Below are positions 46,704-56,935 of a stretch of DNA of 64,000 nt, piece after piece. The DNA comes from Streptococcus pantholopis (GTDB lineage Bacteria > Bacillota > Bacilli > Lactobacillales > Streptococcaceae): NCBI RefSeq assembly GCF_001642085.1, contig NZ_CP014699.1, positions 1,054,001-1,118,000 on the forward strand, in the 5' to 3' direction. The position numbers and the translations under genes were made by a program. The first letter of the stretch is position 1. Each line of letters starts with the position of its first letter. Under the pieces are notes generated by a model that did no database searches, had not been told where the DNA came from, and saw only the letters and a program-made list of their open reading frames with translations.

Positions 46704-46915
46704 AAGATACAAAGGCCGTGAAAAGAGCAAAGCAAAAATAGGAGACTGGACGAAAAGCCGCAAGGCTCTAGGACAGGCTATACTCACAGAGCAGCCACAT
46801 TCCTACGTCAGCTTGCGCTTCCTACAACTGCGTCTCTTTTTTGCACAGCTCTTAGGCCGTGTTCAATTGCAACAAGATACAAAGGCCCTTTGAAACTCGC
46901 AGTCTATCTCAGATA
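46704..46915. repeat. Modular repeat unit with unusual filler, plus a truncated left arm
   Basis: Clamp GGCC/GGCC, stem AGAGC/GCTCT, central hairpin AGCC-GCAA-GGCT. Extra sequence (about 46771-46835) lies between the hairpin and right arm. A partial left arm AAGATACAAAGGCC starts at about 46874 and ends at the pyrE stop. Confidence 0.8.
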
Positions 46916-46921
46916 GAGCTG

Positions 46922-47551
46922 TCAGTCCTGCCAGTTTTCTTGATTTTCTTTAAACCTCTTTAAAAGCTGTAAGCCTCTAGCATCGATATAGCCCTGAACT
47001 TTGGCAACCTTAATCAGTTCGGTATAATTTGAAAGCGTCCGGAGTTTAATGCCCGCTTCCGCAAAATTCTGCTCAGCCTGCGGCAGCTGATAGGTGAAAA
47101 TTGCAACAACACCGAGGACATCTGCTCCTTCCTTCTTAGCCGCTGCTGCAGCCTCAAGAACTGAACCGCCTGTGGAGATTAAATCTTCGATAATGACCAT
47201 CTTCTGTCCTTTGGTCACTCGGCCTTCAATTTGATTGCCAGCTCCATGATCTTTTGGTTTTGAACGAATATAAGCAAAAGGCAAATTCATCTTGTCAGCA
47301 ATGATTGCCCCGTGTGGGATACCGGCAGTCGCAGTTCCGGCAATGACATCAACTTCCGGAAAGTGTTGTTTGATAACATCGACGAAACCATTTTCAATTA
47401 AAGTACGCGTTTCCGGGTAAGACAGAGTAATGCGATTATCTGTGTAAATAGGTGATTTTATTCCTGATGCCCATGTAAAGGGGGGTTCCGGCTGTAGATA
47501 AACCGCCTTAATATCAAGCAAGTCTGATGCAATCTGTGTTGCTAATGTCAT
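46922..47551 (-). CDS. pyrE: Orotate phosphoribosyltransferase
   Basis: This 209-residue enzyme joins orotate to PRPP to make OMP. The start region [22 protein letters not shown] and the PRPP loop [17 protein letters not shown] are diagnostic. Start chosen at 47551 (GAGG, 8-nt spacing); the ATG at 47557 is too close to that site. It follows pyrF by 89 nt in the same unit. Confidence 0.96.
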   Translation of the reverse strand: MTLATQIASDLLDIKAVYLQPEPPFTWASGIKSPIYTDNRITLSYPETRTLIENGFVDVIKQHFPEVDVIAGTATAGIPHGAIIADKMNLPFAYIRSKPKDHGAGNQIEGRVTKGQKMVIIEDLISTGGSVLEAAAAAKKEGADVLGVVAIFTYQLPQAEQNFAEAGIKLRTLSNYTELIKVAKVQGYIDARGLQLLKRFKENQENWQD

Positions 47552-47640
47552 AATCATTACCTCTTTTCTTATAACTGTTTACTGCAAAAACTTTTTTGGC
47601 AAAATCTTAATACCATATTGACAAAACAACCGGTATTAAT

Positions 47641-48333
47641 TTACCCCTGCCACTGCTCAAAGATAGTCCGGTAGGCTTCAGCCGGATTATCTGCCTGTGT
47701 GATAGGACGTCCTACCACAATATAATCAGAACCAATCTGCCTAGCGTCCTTTGGTGTCATCACCCGCTTTTGATCGCCTGCAGCACTGCCTGCGGGGCGA
47801 ATCCCAGGTGTCAGGCAAATAAAGTCACTTGCGATTGCTCCTTTGATTAGCTTCACTTCCTGCGCAGAACATACAACTCCGTCAAGCCCAGCTTCAGCTG
47901 TTTTCTTAGCATAATGGACCACAGACTCCTCTAAACTCGTTTGGATATTTTGAAAATGCTGCATCTGCTTTTCAGACGTTGAGGTCAGCTGAGTTACAGC
48001 TATTAACCGAGGTCCTTCCCCCAGCCCTTCACGTGCTGCCTTCATCATCTCAACGCCGCCTGCCGCATGAACGTTAGTCATATCTACTTCCAGCTCTGCT
48101 AACACTTTCATAGCAGACTGAACTGTATTTGGGATATCATGAAGTTTTAGGTCTAAAAAAACAGAGTGCCCCAGCCCTTTAACATAGCGAACAACTTCCG
48201 GACCTACTGCATAATAGAGCTCCATACCGATTTTAACATAGAGCTGTTCTTTTTTAGGAAATCGGGCAAGAAAAGATTTCACATCACTTAGTGATGGAAA
48301 ATCAAGAGCAATGATTGGACGGCTTTCACGCAT
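47641..48333 (-). CDS. pyrF: Orotidine 5'-phosphate decarboxylase
   Basis: This 230-residue enzyme decarboxylates OMP to UMP, the last step of the pathway. The catalytic motif [12 protein letters not shown] (about 58-70) and C-terminal [12 protein letters not shown] are present. AGAGG precedes the ATG. It has its own promoter and PyrR-type attenuator (48403-48556). Confidence 0.97.
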   Translation of the reverse strand: MRESRPIIALDFPSLSDVKSFLARFPKKEQLYVKIGMELYYAVGPEVVRYVKGLGHSVFLDLKLHDIPNTVQSAMKVLAELEVDMTNVHAAGGVEMMKAAREGLGEGPRLIAVTQLTSTSEKQMQHFQNIQTSLEESVVHYAKKTAEAGLDGVVCSAQEVKLIKGAIASDFICLTPGIRPAGSAAGDQKRVMTPKDARQIGSDYIVVGRPITQADNPAEAYRTIFEQWQG

Positions 48334-48402
48334 AACGACTACACCTCTAGCTTGACTTCAGTTTTGAAAATGAGACTATGATTGATTACTAATTGACAAA
48401 AT

Positions 48403-48434
48403 AAAGAAAACCTTACCCAGAAAAGGGCAAGGTT
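48403..48434 (-). terminator. Attenuator terminator before pyrF
   Basis: AACCTTGCCC-TTTT-(CT)GGGTAAGGTT followed by TTCTTT on the minus strand. It lies about 45 nt after the PyrR site. Confidence 0.8.
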
Positions 48435-48477
48435 AGCAAAGTGCAAAGGGAAAATCTGTTCTTCTGTATGAAGACTG

Positions 48478-48503
48478 AACCTTGCATGTCTCTCCGGACA
48501 TAG
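48478..48503 (-). promoter_or_regulatory. PyrR-binding anti-antiterminator in the pyrF leader
   Basis: Minus-strand TGTCCGGAGAGACATGCAAG followed by GTT fits the PyrR loop pattern (TCCnGAGAGGCT, then AAGG). The AAGGTT can pair with the downstream AACCTT, giving the usual attenuation switch. Confidence 0.8.
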
Positions 48504-48527
48504 ATTAAAGGCTATTCAATTTTCCCT

Positions 48528-48556
48528 ATTATACCGTTTTTCTGCCATAATGTCAA
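48528..48556 (-). promoter_or_regulatory. Promoter of pyrF-pyrE
   Basis: TTGACA (48551-48556), a 17-bp spacer and TATAAT (48528-48533), both hexamers perfect. Confidence 0.9.
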
Positions 48557-48591
48557 AACATGCCGGCAGCATTTAAGAAGAAAGGAAACTC

Positions 48592-49605
<1,014 letters not shown>

Positions 49606-49626
49606 TCAGACGGATCTCCTTCCTTT

Positions 49627-50427
49627 TTAGAATTCAATCTGACCAGTCGCAAAGACAGGTCCATCCTCACAGACCCGTTTATTTGCTGCTTCTGTCTGAT
49701 TTTTCAAATGTACAACACAGGCATAGCAGGCTCCCATGCCGCAAGCCATTCGTGCTTCCAATGACAAATAAGCATGTGGGTGCTGAGCAAATTTTTGATC
49801 AACATATTTAAGCATTCCCGGAGCACCGCAAGCATAAACAGCATCAAAGGTTTCTGACATACTGTCAATTACTGTCGATACATAGCCCTCAATGCCATAA
49901 GAGCCATCATCTGTTGTGACATAGACCTTGCCGTAGCGGTTCAGCTCCCGCTCTAAAATAACCGCTTTTTGACTGGAAAAACCAAGAACAGAAACTACCT
50001 CTGCCCCCTTTGATGCCAGCTGTTTTGCTGTTTCAACCAAGGGCGGGACACCAATACCACCGCCAATTAAAAGGACCTTTTGACCGGCAGCAACCACTGA
50101 CAAATCAAAACCATTCCCCTGCGGTCCCATAACATCAAGTGTATCGCCTGCAGACAGCTGAGATAAAATTGCCGTCCCTTCGCGCTCCACACGATAGACA
50201 ATCGTTGCGGTTTTCGATTTTTTATCGATCTGTGAAATGGAAATAGGACGACGGAGTAGCTTACTGGAATCCGGTATACGCAAATGCAAAAACTGACCTG
50301 CTTTCATGTCATCAACCATATCACCGGAAAGTTTCATCTCGAAAATTCCCCAAGCAATTTCCCGCTGACTGATAACTGCCATATCTTCTTTTAAAATTAA
50401 AGTTCTCTTCTGAACGTCTGTACTCAC
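49627..50427 (-). CDS. pyrK: Dihydroorotate dehydrogenase B, electron transfer subunit
   Basis: This 266-residue FAD and [2Fe-2S] protein passes electrons from PyrDb to NAD+. The flavin motif RRPISIS, the NAD-binding IGGGIGVPPL, and the C-terminal cluster ligands CGMGACYACVV...CEDGP are present. The start is GTG at 50427, with GGAGGAGG 6 nt upstream. A repeat array begins 18 bp upstream of the start, separating the gene from its promoter and attenuator. Confidence 0.95.
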   Translation of the reverse strand: MSTDVQKRTLILKEDMAVISQREIAWGIFEMKLSGDMVDDMKAGQFLHLRIPDSSKLLRRPISISQIDKKSKTATIVYRVEREGTAILSQLSAGDTLDVMGPQGNGFDLSVVAAGQKVLLIGGGIGVPPLVETAKQLASKGAEVVSVLGFSSQKAVILERELNRYGKVYVTTDDGSYGIEGYVSTVIDSMSETFDAVYACGAPGMLKYVDQKFAQHPHAYLSLEARMACGMGACYACVVHLKNQTEAANKRVCEDGPVFATGQIEF

Positions 50428-50444
50428 TGCAAACCTCCTCCATC

Positions 50445-51030
50445 AAGATACAAAGACCGATTAAAAATCCGTATGAAAATGACGGTAAGCCAGAAATCTT
50501 CGATTTCGTGTGCGCACCTCTGCCAGAACGACTAGAAAGGTGCGGTCGACTGTTAAGGCGACAAAGCTTTCAGACGTTTACGGCTGACGGTAAGCCAGAA
50601 ATCTCTGATTTCGTCTACGCACCTCTGCCAGAACGGCTAGAAAGGTGCGGTCGACTGTTAAGGCGACAAAGCTTTCAGACGTTTACGGCTGACGGTAAGC
50701 CAGAAATCTTCGATTTCGTCTGCGCACCTCTGCCAGAACGACTAGAAGGGTGCGGTCGACTGTTAAGGCGACAAAGCCTTCAGACGTTTACAGCTGACGG
50801 TAAGCCAGAAATCTTCGATTTCGTCTACGCACCTCTGCCAGAACGACTAGAAGGGTGCGGCAGGCTGTTAAGACGACAAAGCCTTCAGACGTTTACGGCT
50901 GACGGTAAGCCAGAAATCTCTGATTTCGTCTACGCACCTCTGCCAGAACGACTAGAAGGGTGCGGTCGACTGTTAAGGCGACAAAGCCTTCAGACGTTTA
51001 CGGCTGACTGACAAATAAGCTACACTTTTT
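50445..51030. repeat. Modular repeat with five tandem 105-bp modules
   Basis: Left arm AAGATACAAAG-ACC-GATTAAAAATCCG is followed by five head-to-tail 105-bp modules starting at 50481, 50586, 50691, 50796 and 50901, and ending at 51005. Copies differ by a few bases, mostly in the GAAATC-nnn-GATTTC loop. A right arm is reduced to TTTTTATACGG near 51025-51035. The period is a multiple of three, so a plus-strand frame stays open by chance. Confidence 0.93.
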
Positions 51031-51049
51031 ATACGGCATGACATAGTTA

Positions 51050-51080
51050 TAAAAAAACCTTACTCCAAAAAGAGCAAGAT
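51050..51080 (-). terminator. Attenuator terminator before pyrK
   Basis: ATCTTGCTC-TTTTT-GGAGTAAGGT followed by TTTTTTT on the minus strand. It lies about 600 bp before pyrK because the repeat array intervenes. Confidence 0.8.
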
Positions 51081-51137
51081 AAAACACAGTACAATGGACA
51101 GAAATGGCAGTGCACTGCTATTTCTCCTGATTGGGCT

Positions 51138-51162
51138 AACCTTACAAGTCTCTCTGGATTTG
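51138..51162 (-). promoter_or_regulatory. PyrR-binding site in the pyrK leader
   Basis: Minus-strand AATCCAGAGAGACTTGTAAG followed by GTT, a good match to PyrR loops. Confidence 0.82.
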
Positions 51163-51185
51163 ATTAAAGGCTTCAAATTTTTTAT

Positions 51186-51214
51186 ATTATAGCGTGAATC
51201 TTCAGTACTGTCAA
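51186..51214 (-). promoter_or_regulatory. Promoter of pyrK-pyrDb
   Basis: TTGACA (51209-51214), a 17-bp spacer and TATAAT (51186-51191), both perfect. Confidence 0.9.
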
Positions 51215-51227
51215 CCAGCAAAACTTC

Positions 51228-51755
51228 TTACTGATCCTGCTGCGCTTCTTCTTCTAACTTCATCAGACGAATCTGCTCAAAAAGTACCGGATGGACATAA
51301 TCTTCCTTTAACGACAGATTGATGACCTTGAGAGAAGAGAAGACATCTGCAAGCACACCAAAAACACGCGCCCTGCTTTCACCAAGAATTGTGTGAAAAA
51401 TGGACTGCTCTTCGCACACCTGAACCAGTCGGTCAATCCCCTCAATCCAGTTATCAACAATACTGAGTGATTGGTTCAATAAATTAAAGGCATGCTCATC
51501 ATACCAAAAGGTCGATTTTATCAGACGTTCCTGTTTATCTAACGTTTCGATACTTTTTAAAATATCACCCAGTTCAGCCTGAACAAGGGAAGGAGCAAAA
51601 GAGCCTCCCAACAGGGATGGCGTCTTTTCTACTAAAATTAATTCATCTTTAAAAAGTGTTAAATAATGTGTACTTACTAATAATTTTTGAATGAGCAACT
51701 GGTGGCTGTTCTGTCTCATATCTTCTAATTTTTTCTTCATTCTCTTCTTGACCAT
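51228..51755 (-). CDS. Hypothetical protein
   Basis: I do not recognise this 175-residue protein. It starts with a basic run (VKKRMKKKLEDM), then is mainly amphipathic helix with heptad-like leucines (ELGDILKSIETLDKQERL; SLKVINLSLKEDY) and ends acidic. No signal peptide or membrane segment is visible. No strong Shine-Dalgarno marks the start, and the ATG at 51740 is possible. It lies upstream of the pyrK promoter on the same strand with no visible partner. Confidence 0.65.
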   Translation of the reverse strand: MVKKRMKKKLEDMRQNSHQLLIQKLLVSTHYLTLFKDELILVEKTPSLLGGSFAPSLVQAELGDILKSIETLDKQERLIKSTFWYDEHAFNLLNQSLSIVDNWIEGIDRLVQVCEEQSIFHTILGESRARVFGVLADVFSSLKVINLSLKEDYVHPVLFEQIRLMKLEEEAQQDQ

Positions 51756-51946
51756 TTATATTACTTTTTTGTTACATTTTCGTTACTATTACTATACCAC
51801 ATGGAAAATAAAAGAGCAATGGGCAGAGAAGAAATTTTAAAAAATTTTCAGCGAATATCAAAAAGTCCTGACGTTCTGCAGCAGAACAGAGATAGCCATT
51901 AAAACTTCAGGACAGTTAAAATTTATTTTCAGTATAAAGGAACAGC

Positions 51947-52603
51947 TTATCGCTCTTCGCCAAAGGCCTGGCCAAATGAATGATAACGGTCTAAAAAAGC
52001 AATAAGATTATCATTAAAGGCTATAGTCTGATTTTCAATAAAAGCAACATGTGTTTTTTCAGGGATTAAAAAATCAAACTGATGCGATGTCATAATCAGC
52101 TTCTTCCCTTGATCAAGCTTATCATAAAAGAGAGATAGAATGTCTGCGACAACACCTAAATCTAAATTAGCAAAGGGCTCATCAAAAATGTACAACTCCC
52201 TTTCAATCTGCAAAAACAGCCAAATAGTTAAATATCTTCTTTCTCCCATAGACAGGGCCCCAAAAGGTTTAGCGAGATTACTTTTAATCCGTCCGGGAAG
52301 ATCCTCAAAAACAAGAGGACTATCCTTAGACAAATCACCTATTAAGGCAATCGTATCTTTCACTGTTGCCTCAGCAATAAAGGGCAGTCCCTGACTGTGA
52401 TATATAATCTGCCTGCTGTCAGGAAAGTCATAAAAGTTTGAAGGTCTGTTATTGTCTAAATTTGAAATCAAATCCAGCAGCATTGTTTTGCCGACACCAT
52501 TTCTGCCCAAAATCAAATTTAATTTTTCATCTTCAAAGAAAATACTGACATTGTCCAATAGCAAGTCCTGATTGATAGTTAAGTTAAAATTTTCTATTTT
52601 CAT
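51947..52603 (-). CDS. ABC transporter ATP-binding protein
   Basis: This 218-residue ATPase has Walker A GRNGVGKTM (about 33), signature LSMGERRYLTIW, Walker B LYIFDEPFANLDLG and switch TSHQ. It starts 1 nt after the permease gene ends, with AGGAATT upstream. The two make a small exporter-type system with unknown cargo. Confidence 0.88.
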   Translation of the reverse strand: MKIENFNLTINQDLLLDNVSIFFEDEKLNLILGRNGVGKTMLLDLISNLDNNRPSNFYDFPDSRQIIYHSQGLPFIAEATVKDTIALIGDLSKDSPLVFEDLPGRIKSNLAKPFGALSMGERRYLTIWLFLQIERELYIFDEPFANLDLGVVADILSLFYDKLDQGKKLIMTSHQFDFLIPEKTHVAFIENQTIAFNDNLIAFLDRYHSFGQAFGEER

Positions 52604-52604
52604 G

Positions 52605-53336
52605 TTAATTCCTATCTTTTTTTGAAAATACCGATGACGCTTTTAAGCAGTAACTGCCAACAAAAAGCCAGGCCAGGACAGAAAGACCGAGCGGAAGACT
52701 GTCCGCCAGATTGCTGCCGATGCTCAAAGCAATATCATTAAGCAATGAAAAAACATTCAGAAAATGAAAAAGGGTATTTAAAATAATATTCTCGGGAACA
52801 TAATCTAATGATACAAGAGATAAAAGCAGATAAGATGTCAGCACAGCCTGTAAGGTCAGCGTATTTACAGACAATCGTAAGAAAACAGCAAAAGCAAAAA
52901 AACAAATACCAACTCCCAGAATAGTTAAAGCATTAAAAATCAAAAAAAGCTGGGCATCAAAACTTCTGCTTATGAATTCAAAAATAAGCAGAAGAATATT
53001 GACCTGTACTGCTGTTAAGAGAAAATTAACGAATAGGTTAACAGCAAAAATATAATACTTTGACCCTGCCAAACTGGAAAAAACTTTAAGATAGTTGTTT
53101 TCTCTGAGAGAAACAATATTTCCTGCCCAACCAAACAGCATACCGATTACCACAATATAGACCACATAAGGGACTAAAAAGACATATTTCTCCTGAGCAC
53201 TCAATTCTGCTCCTCTTCTGCTTAAGGCAAGTAAGAGATTAACAGCAGGTAAAAAAAGAGTATAAACTAAAAAAAATTTATTGGATAGTGTAATGTTGAG
53301 CTGAAATTTAAACAGTGCCAGCAGTTTCTTTAGCAT
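52605..53336 (-). CDS. ABC transporter permease
   Basis: This 243-residue protein has six hydrophobic segments in the ABC-2 exporter arrangement and no extracellular domain. First gene of a two-gene operon with the ATPase at 51947. The substrate is unknown. The upstream gap to the polysaccharide cluster (53337-53613) holds nothing else I can support. Confidence 0.82.
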   Translation of the reverse strand: MLKKLLALFKFQLNITLSNKFFLVYTLFLPAVNLLLALSRRGAELSAQEKYVFLVPYVVYIVVIGMLFGWAGNIVSLRENNYLKVFSSLAGSKYYIFAVNLFVNFLLTAVQVNILLLIFEFISRSFDAQLFLIFNALTILGVGICFFAFAVFLRLSVNTLTLQAVLTSYLLLSLVSLDYVPENIILNTLFHFLNVFSLLNDIALSIGSNLADSLPLGLSVLAWLFVGSYCLKASSVFSKKDRN

Positions 53337-53613
53337 TGCTGATTATAACCTCCGTTTTATGCGCTAATTCTAAGGAAAAGGCAGATACTTCCCTTTAAAA
53401 AATCCCTTTACATCTACTGATTAAATAAGCCGTAATCAGAGGCTTAGCATCAGTCCTCTTATTATTCGTTTTTTAAAAGGATATTCTGTTCATTGGCAAT
53501 CTTAAAAATCGAAGCTATTTTTAAAACGTATAATAAAAGAATGGCTCTATTATAATCAGATTTAAGACATAAGTCAAGGGATTTTACAGAAAATTCTAAA
53601 CGTAATACAAACG

Positions 53614-53653
53614 TAAAAAACTGCCGCTTTTCTATAAAGTTGAAAAGCGGCAG
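53614..53653 (-). terminator. Terminator of the polysaccharide cluster
   Basis: CTGCCGCTTTTC-n9-GAAAAGCGGCAG followed by TTTTTT on the minus strand. A perfect 12-bp stem marks the 3' end of the cluster. Confidence 0.92.
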
Positions 53654-53685
53654 CAAGGTCTGTCTTATATTATAAGTTCATAAAT

Positions 53686-54735
53686 TTATTTCAAGGGAAG
53701 CATGCTTTGATCGATGGCTTTTTTTAAGTAGTCTCCATTTTGCATGGCTTTCATTACTTTTTTGACATTGCTGCAGAAAGTTAGGTAATCTTCTTGACTG
53801 ATTTTACTTAAAATAGCCTGTAGTTCATAGAGTGAATCCACTGTAATCCCAAGCTGATTCTTCTTTACAAAATCAGCCAGAGCTGCCTGAGACCAAATGA
53901 TGACCGGAAGACCAGAGGATAAATACAAAGACAGTTTATGCGGATTATTGTATCTCAGATATTCGCCAGTGGGGCCTGAACAGGTTGACAAGTCGCCGCC
54001 GTCCCAAACAAGGCCAAAACCATGGTTCAGCTCAGTAGGAACAGCATCTGCAGGGAAGGAGCCTTTATAATGGATATTGGCAGCCTTGTCTTTAGGCTGA
54101 TAATTGATTCCCAGCAGCTCAATAGACAATGGGGCTAAGTCTCCAAGTTTATAAATATAGGGACTCTTCTCATGACTCAAATTTCCGGCAATAACGATAC
54201 TTGGAGCAAAGTCAATCTTTTTATTCAGAGGTTCCTGATTGAGATAATCGAAAACTTCTAGATCGACTAAACGTTCTTCTTCTACTCCATAATTGATAAA
54301 CCACTCTTTCATTTTAGCATTGTGCACAATGATTTTATCAGCATAGATTAGCATCTGCTTAAGCTCTTTCTCATAAAAAGAGAGCTCATAAATATTTCTA
54401 ATCAACTCTACATCATGAACCAGGGAAAAAATCTGAACTCTTTTCTCATGTTTAAGCTTGGTTAAGAAATGATAACGTCCCAGCTGCTTTCTTCTAAAAG
54501 GGTGCTGGAGGATTAAAACAGAATCCTGCTCAATGGTTTGATAGATTTTTCTCCAATCTTTATAATAGTGTCCTTGTCGATAAAGTTTGGCTAGTAAACC
54601 TTTTTTATCGATGATTCCAGTAACAACTAGAGGCTTAAAACCAGCCTCGTTCAGTATTGATACACAATCATTGGTTGCCTTACTGCCGGCATGCATAAAT
54701 GCGCCATAAGCTTCAACTATCTGGTATTTATTCAA
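53686..54735 (-). CDS. Galactofuranosyltransferase-like glycosyltransferase
   Basis: This 349-residue cytosolic enzyme resembles the beta-1,6-galactofuranosyltransferase family (WefE-like) of receptor polysaccharide loci. Characteristic segments are EAYGAFMHAGSKATND, FSLVHDVELIR, KIIVHNAKMKEWF, GLVWDGGD and the C-terminal NPHKLSLYLSSGLPVIIW, a GT-B nucleotide-sugar site. glf in the same cluster would supply UDP-galactofuranose. It overlaps the preceding GT4 gene by 8 bp. Last gene of the cluster. Confidence 0.82.
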   Translation of the reverse strand: MNKYQIVEAYGAFMHAGSKATNDCVSILNEAGFKPLVVTGIIDKKGLLAKLYRQGHYYKDWRKIYQTIEQDSVLILQHPFRRKQLGRYHFLTKLKHEKRVQIFSLVHDVELIRNIYELSFYEKELKQMLIYADKIIVHNAKMKEWFINYGVEEERLVDLEVFDYLNQEPLNKKIDFAPSIVIAGNLSHEKSPYIYKLGDLAPLSIELLGINYQPKDKAANIHYKGSFPADAVPTELNHGFGLVWDGGDLSTCSGPTGEYLRYNNPHKLSLYLSSGLPVIIWSQAALADFVKKNQLGITVDSLYELQAILSKISQEDYLTFCSNVKKVMKAMQNGDYLKKAIDQSMLPLK

Positions 54736-55864
54736 ATTTTTCTCCTAATAAAATAGACTCCACATCCTTTACCTGCTTTGTAATATCAAAGCGCTTTTCA
54801 GCGAAGCAGTGGGTAATCGTTTCCTGCTGGCTGCGTTCCATTGTCAGCATAGAAATAATTTTCTGTGCCCAAACTCTGATACCCGCATCCAGCGATAAAT
54901 AAGCAGTGCTGTCTAAAATTTTCAGCTCCTTAGTGACAGTATCGCTGACCAGAACCGGTAAACCATTTGCCTGTGCTTCAACCGCAGAAAGTGGAAGTCC
55001 TTCAGAAAGAGAGGGTAAGATAAAGAGGTCAAAAGCACTCAGCCACTTTTTCATATCAGTTTGACTGCCTGCTAAAAGCACTCTATCTTCAATGCCATAG
55101 TCGCTAATTTTTTTCTTTATTTTTTCTACTGTACTGTGTGCACCTGCAACCTGACCGATAATAACTAATCTTAAACTGTCATCCAGTTGTAAAGCCGCGT
55201 GAAATACATCAATCAAAAAGGGTTGATTTTTTTGAATGTCTAAACGGCCGACATTTCCAATAATCTTTTTATGGGACCAGCCCAGCTGAGCCCTCAGTTC
55301 GTCACGTTCAGGAGCAGAAAAAGCAAAATTGTCCTTATCAATAGCATTCTGGATAATGCGGACTTTCTCTGAAAAATCCGAGCCGTACATATATTGAGCA
55401 GCTAAGTCAGAACAGGCAAAAAACTGAGTAGCAACTTTTTTAATTCGCCGCTTGTTTCTCTGATGTAGCACAAACCTGGCAGCATTGCCTCGCCATTGCG
55501 AATTATGACTGTGTATAATACGTTCCTTAATACCGTATTTTTTAGCATAATTTAGCAAGTCAATATTAGGAATACTCATAGCATTATGCCAAATCGCATC
55601 ATAGTCCCTGCCATGTTCTTCAAAAAAAAACCGGACTGCTTTTTTGTACTTTTGATATGTATACGGCGTTTTTCCTTTTCGGGGAAGATAGTATATATTA
55701 GAACCCTTTTGTAAAATCTCATCCTCAAAAACAATCGGTTCTTTTGTTCTCTTGATAAAGTCAACATGAAATTTTTGGGTGTCCAGATGTCGGTAATAGT
55801 TCATAATAAACGTTTCTGTTCCGGCAAGTACCGGTGACATACCGATAATTAATATTTTATACAT
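54728..55864 (-). CDS. Glycosyltransferase family 4 (GT-B)
   Basis: This 378-residue retaining glycosyltransferase shows GTETFIMNYYRHLD at the start, NVGRLDIQKNQPFLIDVF and the donor-site motif LFILPSLSEGLPLSAVEAQANGLPVLVSD with the EX7E acids. Donor and acceptor are unknown. AGGATT precedes the ATG. Overlaps the next gene. Confidence 0.88.
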   Translation of the reverse strand: MYKILIIGMSPVLAGTETFIMNYYRHLDTQKFHVDFIKRTKEPIVFEDEILQKGSNIYYLPRKGKTPYTYQKYKKAVRFFFEEHGRDYDAIWHNAMSIPNIDLLNYAKKYGIKERIIHSHNSQWRGNAARFVLHQRNKRRIKKVATQFFACSDLAAQYMYGSDFSEKVRIIQNAIDKDNFAFSAPERDELRAQLGWSHKKIIGNVGRLDIQKNQPFLIDVFHAALQLDDSLRLVIIGQVAGAHSTVEKIKKKISDYGIEDRVLLAGSQTDMKKWLSAFDLFILPSLSEGLPLSAVEAQANGLPVLVSDTVTKELKILDSTAYLSLDAGIRVWAQKIISMLTMERSQQETITHCFAEKRFDITKQVKDVESILLGEKFE

Positions 55865-55939
55865 AGTTAAAATCCTGAAAATAGCGGGTTTAATATATTA
55901 AGGTCATAGAGTCAGCTAAGCATATTTTAATACATACCA

Positions 55940-56926
55940 TTACTGCTCAAACTGCGATTGATGGGGATAATGCTGCTTAAGAACATCATTTAGCTGCTTA
56001 AAATGCTTTGGTTCAGCATCAGGAACATCATTGATGCAAACCATCTTAATTTTGACATTAGCAAGTAAATCAGGCAGCTTATCAACTTTGTCTATAGTCA
56101 AAAAAATTCCTTTGCCTTTTTCTAAGGGAACAAACTGGCCTGTTTCAATCTGCCAATAAGCGCATAGATAATGGTTAATATCCTGCCAGTAATCTCTTAT
56201 CCTATGCCGAGAGGTTCTGATAAAAGCTTCGGGCTCTTTTTGCCAAAGAAGAGCCAAAGTTGACTTTCTCATCGGGTGAGGGAGGTGCAGGTTGTGGTAA
56301 CCTGTAATCTGCCAAGGCAGCATTAGCAGATTTTTCAGCAAAAGTGGTCCATACTTAGGAGAAAGAAACTTAAAAGGGCTCTGTCTAAAGGCCAGTTTTT
56401 TGGGAAAATATTTGCAAATAATTTCAGTATTATTAAATAAAACATGACTGAATGCTTCATTAGGGACAATAGGATTATAGACTGCAAATAATTTAGGCAA
56501 ACCTTGGACAAAAAAATCTTCTGGCTGTGAATCCTCAACTAAAAACATATCATCATTAAAAAGGACAAAGTGCTCTGCCAAATCCGGTATACGGTGTAAA
56601 TTGAGTTCAATCGCAGCAGAATTAAAAGTCGGAAGGTATTCCGAAGGTATAAAATTATCGTGCTTAACCAAATTTAATTTAGGGTGAGCAGTATTTAACC
56701 ATTCAGGAATCTGACCATTAGTGACAAGGTGAATTTTATTAACCCACGGAGCATGCTGCTCTACCATGCGGAACCAATAATAAAAAGTCCCATAATCTCT
56801 GTAAAGCTTTGGGTTTTCAGCTTCAGAATCAGCTTGCTGAACCCATCTCGCTTTTTCTTTTAACCAATTATCATCACTGTCGTCAACCCATAAAACAACA
56901 AAATCAATCTTTTCGATGGCTCCCAT
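55940..56926 (-). CDS. Stealth family sugar-phosphate transferase
   Basis: This 328-residue protein has the Stealth conserved regions: CR1 IDFVVLWVDDSDDNW, CR2 HFVLFNDDMFLVEDSQPEDFF, CR3 NLHLPHPMRKSTL and a C-terminal CR4. Streptococcal members (WefC, WefF) add hexosamine 1-phosphate to make phosphodiester-linked receptor polysaccharide. The ATG at 56926 has GGAGG only 1 nt away, too close for normal initiation, so the true start may be a nearby non-ATG codon or an upstream one in the repeat-derived sequence. A repeat unit begins 10 bp upstream. Confidence 0.85.
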   Translation of the reverse strand: MGAIEKIDFVVLWVDDSDDNWLKEKARWVQQADSEAENPKLYRDYGTFYYWFRMVEQHAPWVNKIHLVTNGQIPEWLNTAHPKLNLVKHDNFIPSEYLPTFNSAAIELNLHRIPDLAEHFVLFNDDMFLVEDSQPEDFFVQGLPKLFAVYNPIVPNEAFSHVLFNNTEIICKYFPKKLAFRQSPFKFLSPKYGPLLLKNLLMLPWQITGYHNLHLPHPMRKSTLALLWQKEPEAFIRTSRHRIRDYWQDINHYLCAYWQIETGQFVPLEKGKGIFLTIDKVDKLPDLLANVKIKMVCINDVPDAEPKHFKQLNDVLKQHYPHQSQFEQ

Positions 56927-56935
56927 ACCTCCATT

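Noticed and set aside
50508..51011. A 167-codon plus-strand frame made of 35-residue repeats, looking like a repeat protein
   Set aside because: It is the translation of five 105-bp DNA modules; 105 is a multiple of three so the frame stays open. There is no ribosome-binding site, and single modules elsewhere are not in coding frames.
53462..53656. A minus-strand 64-codon frame downstream of the polysaccharide cluster
   Set aside because: It overlaps the cluster terminator and has no ribosome-binding site.
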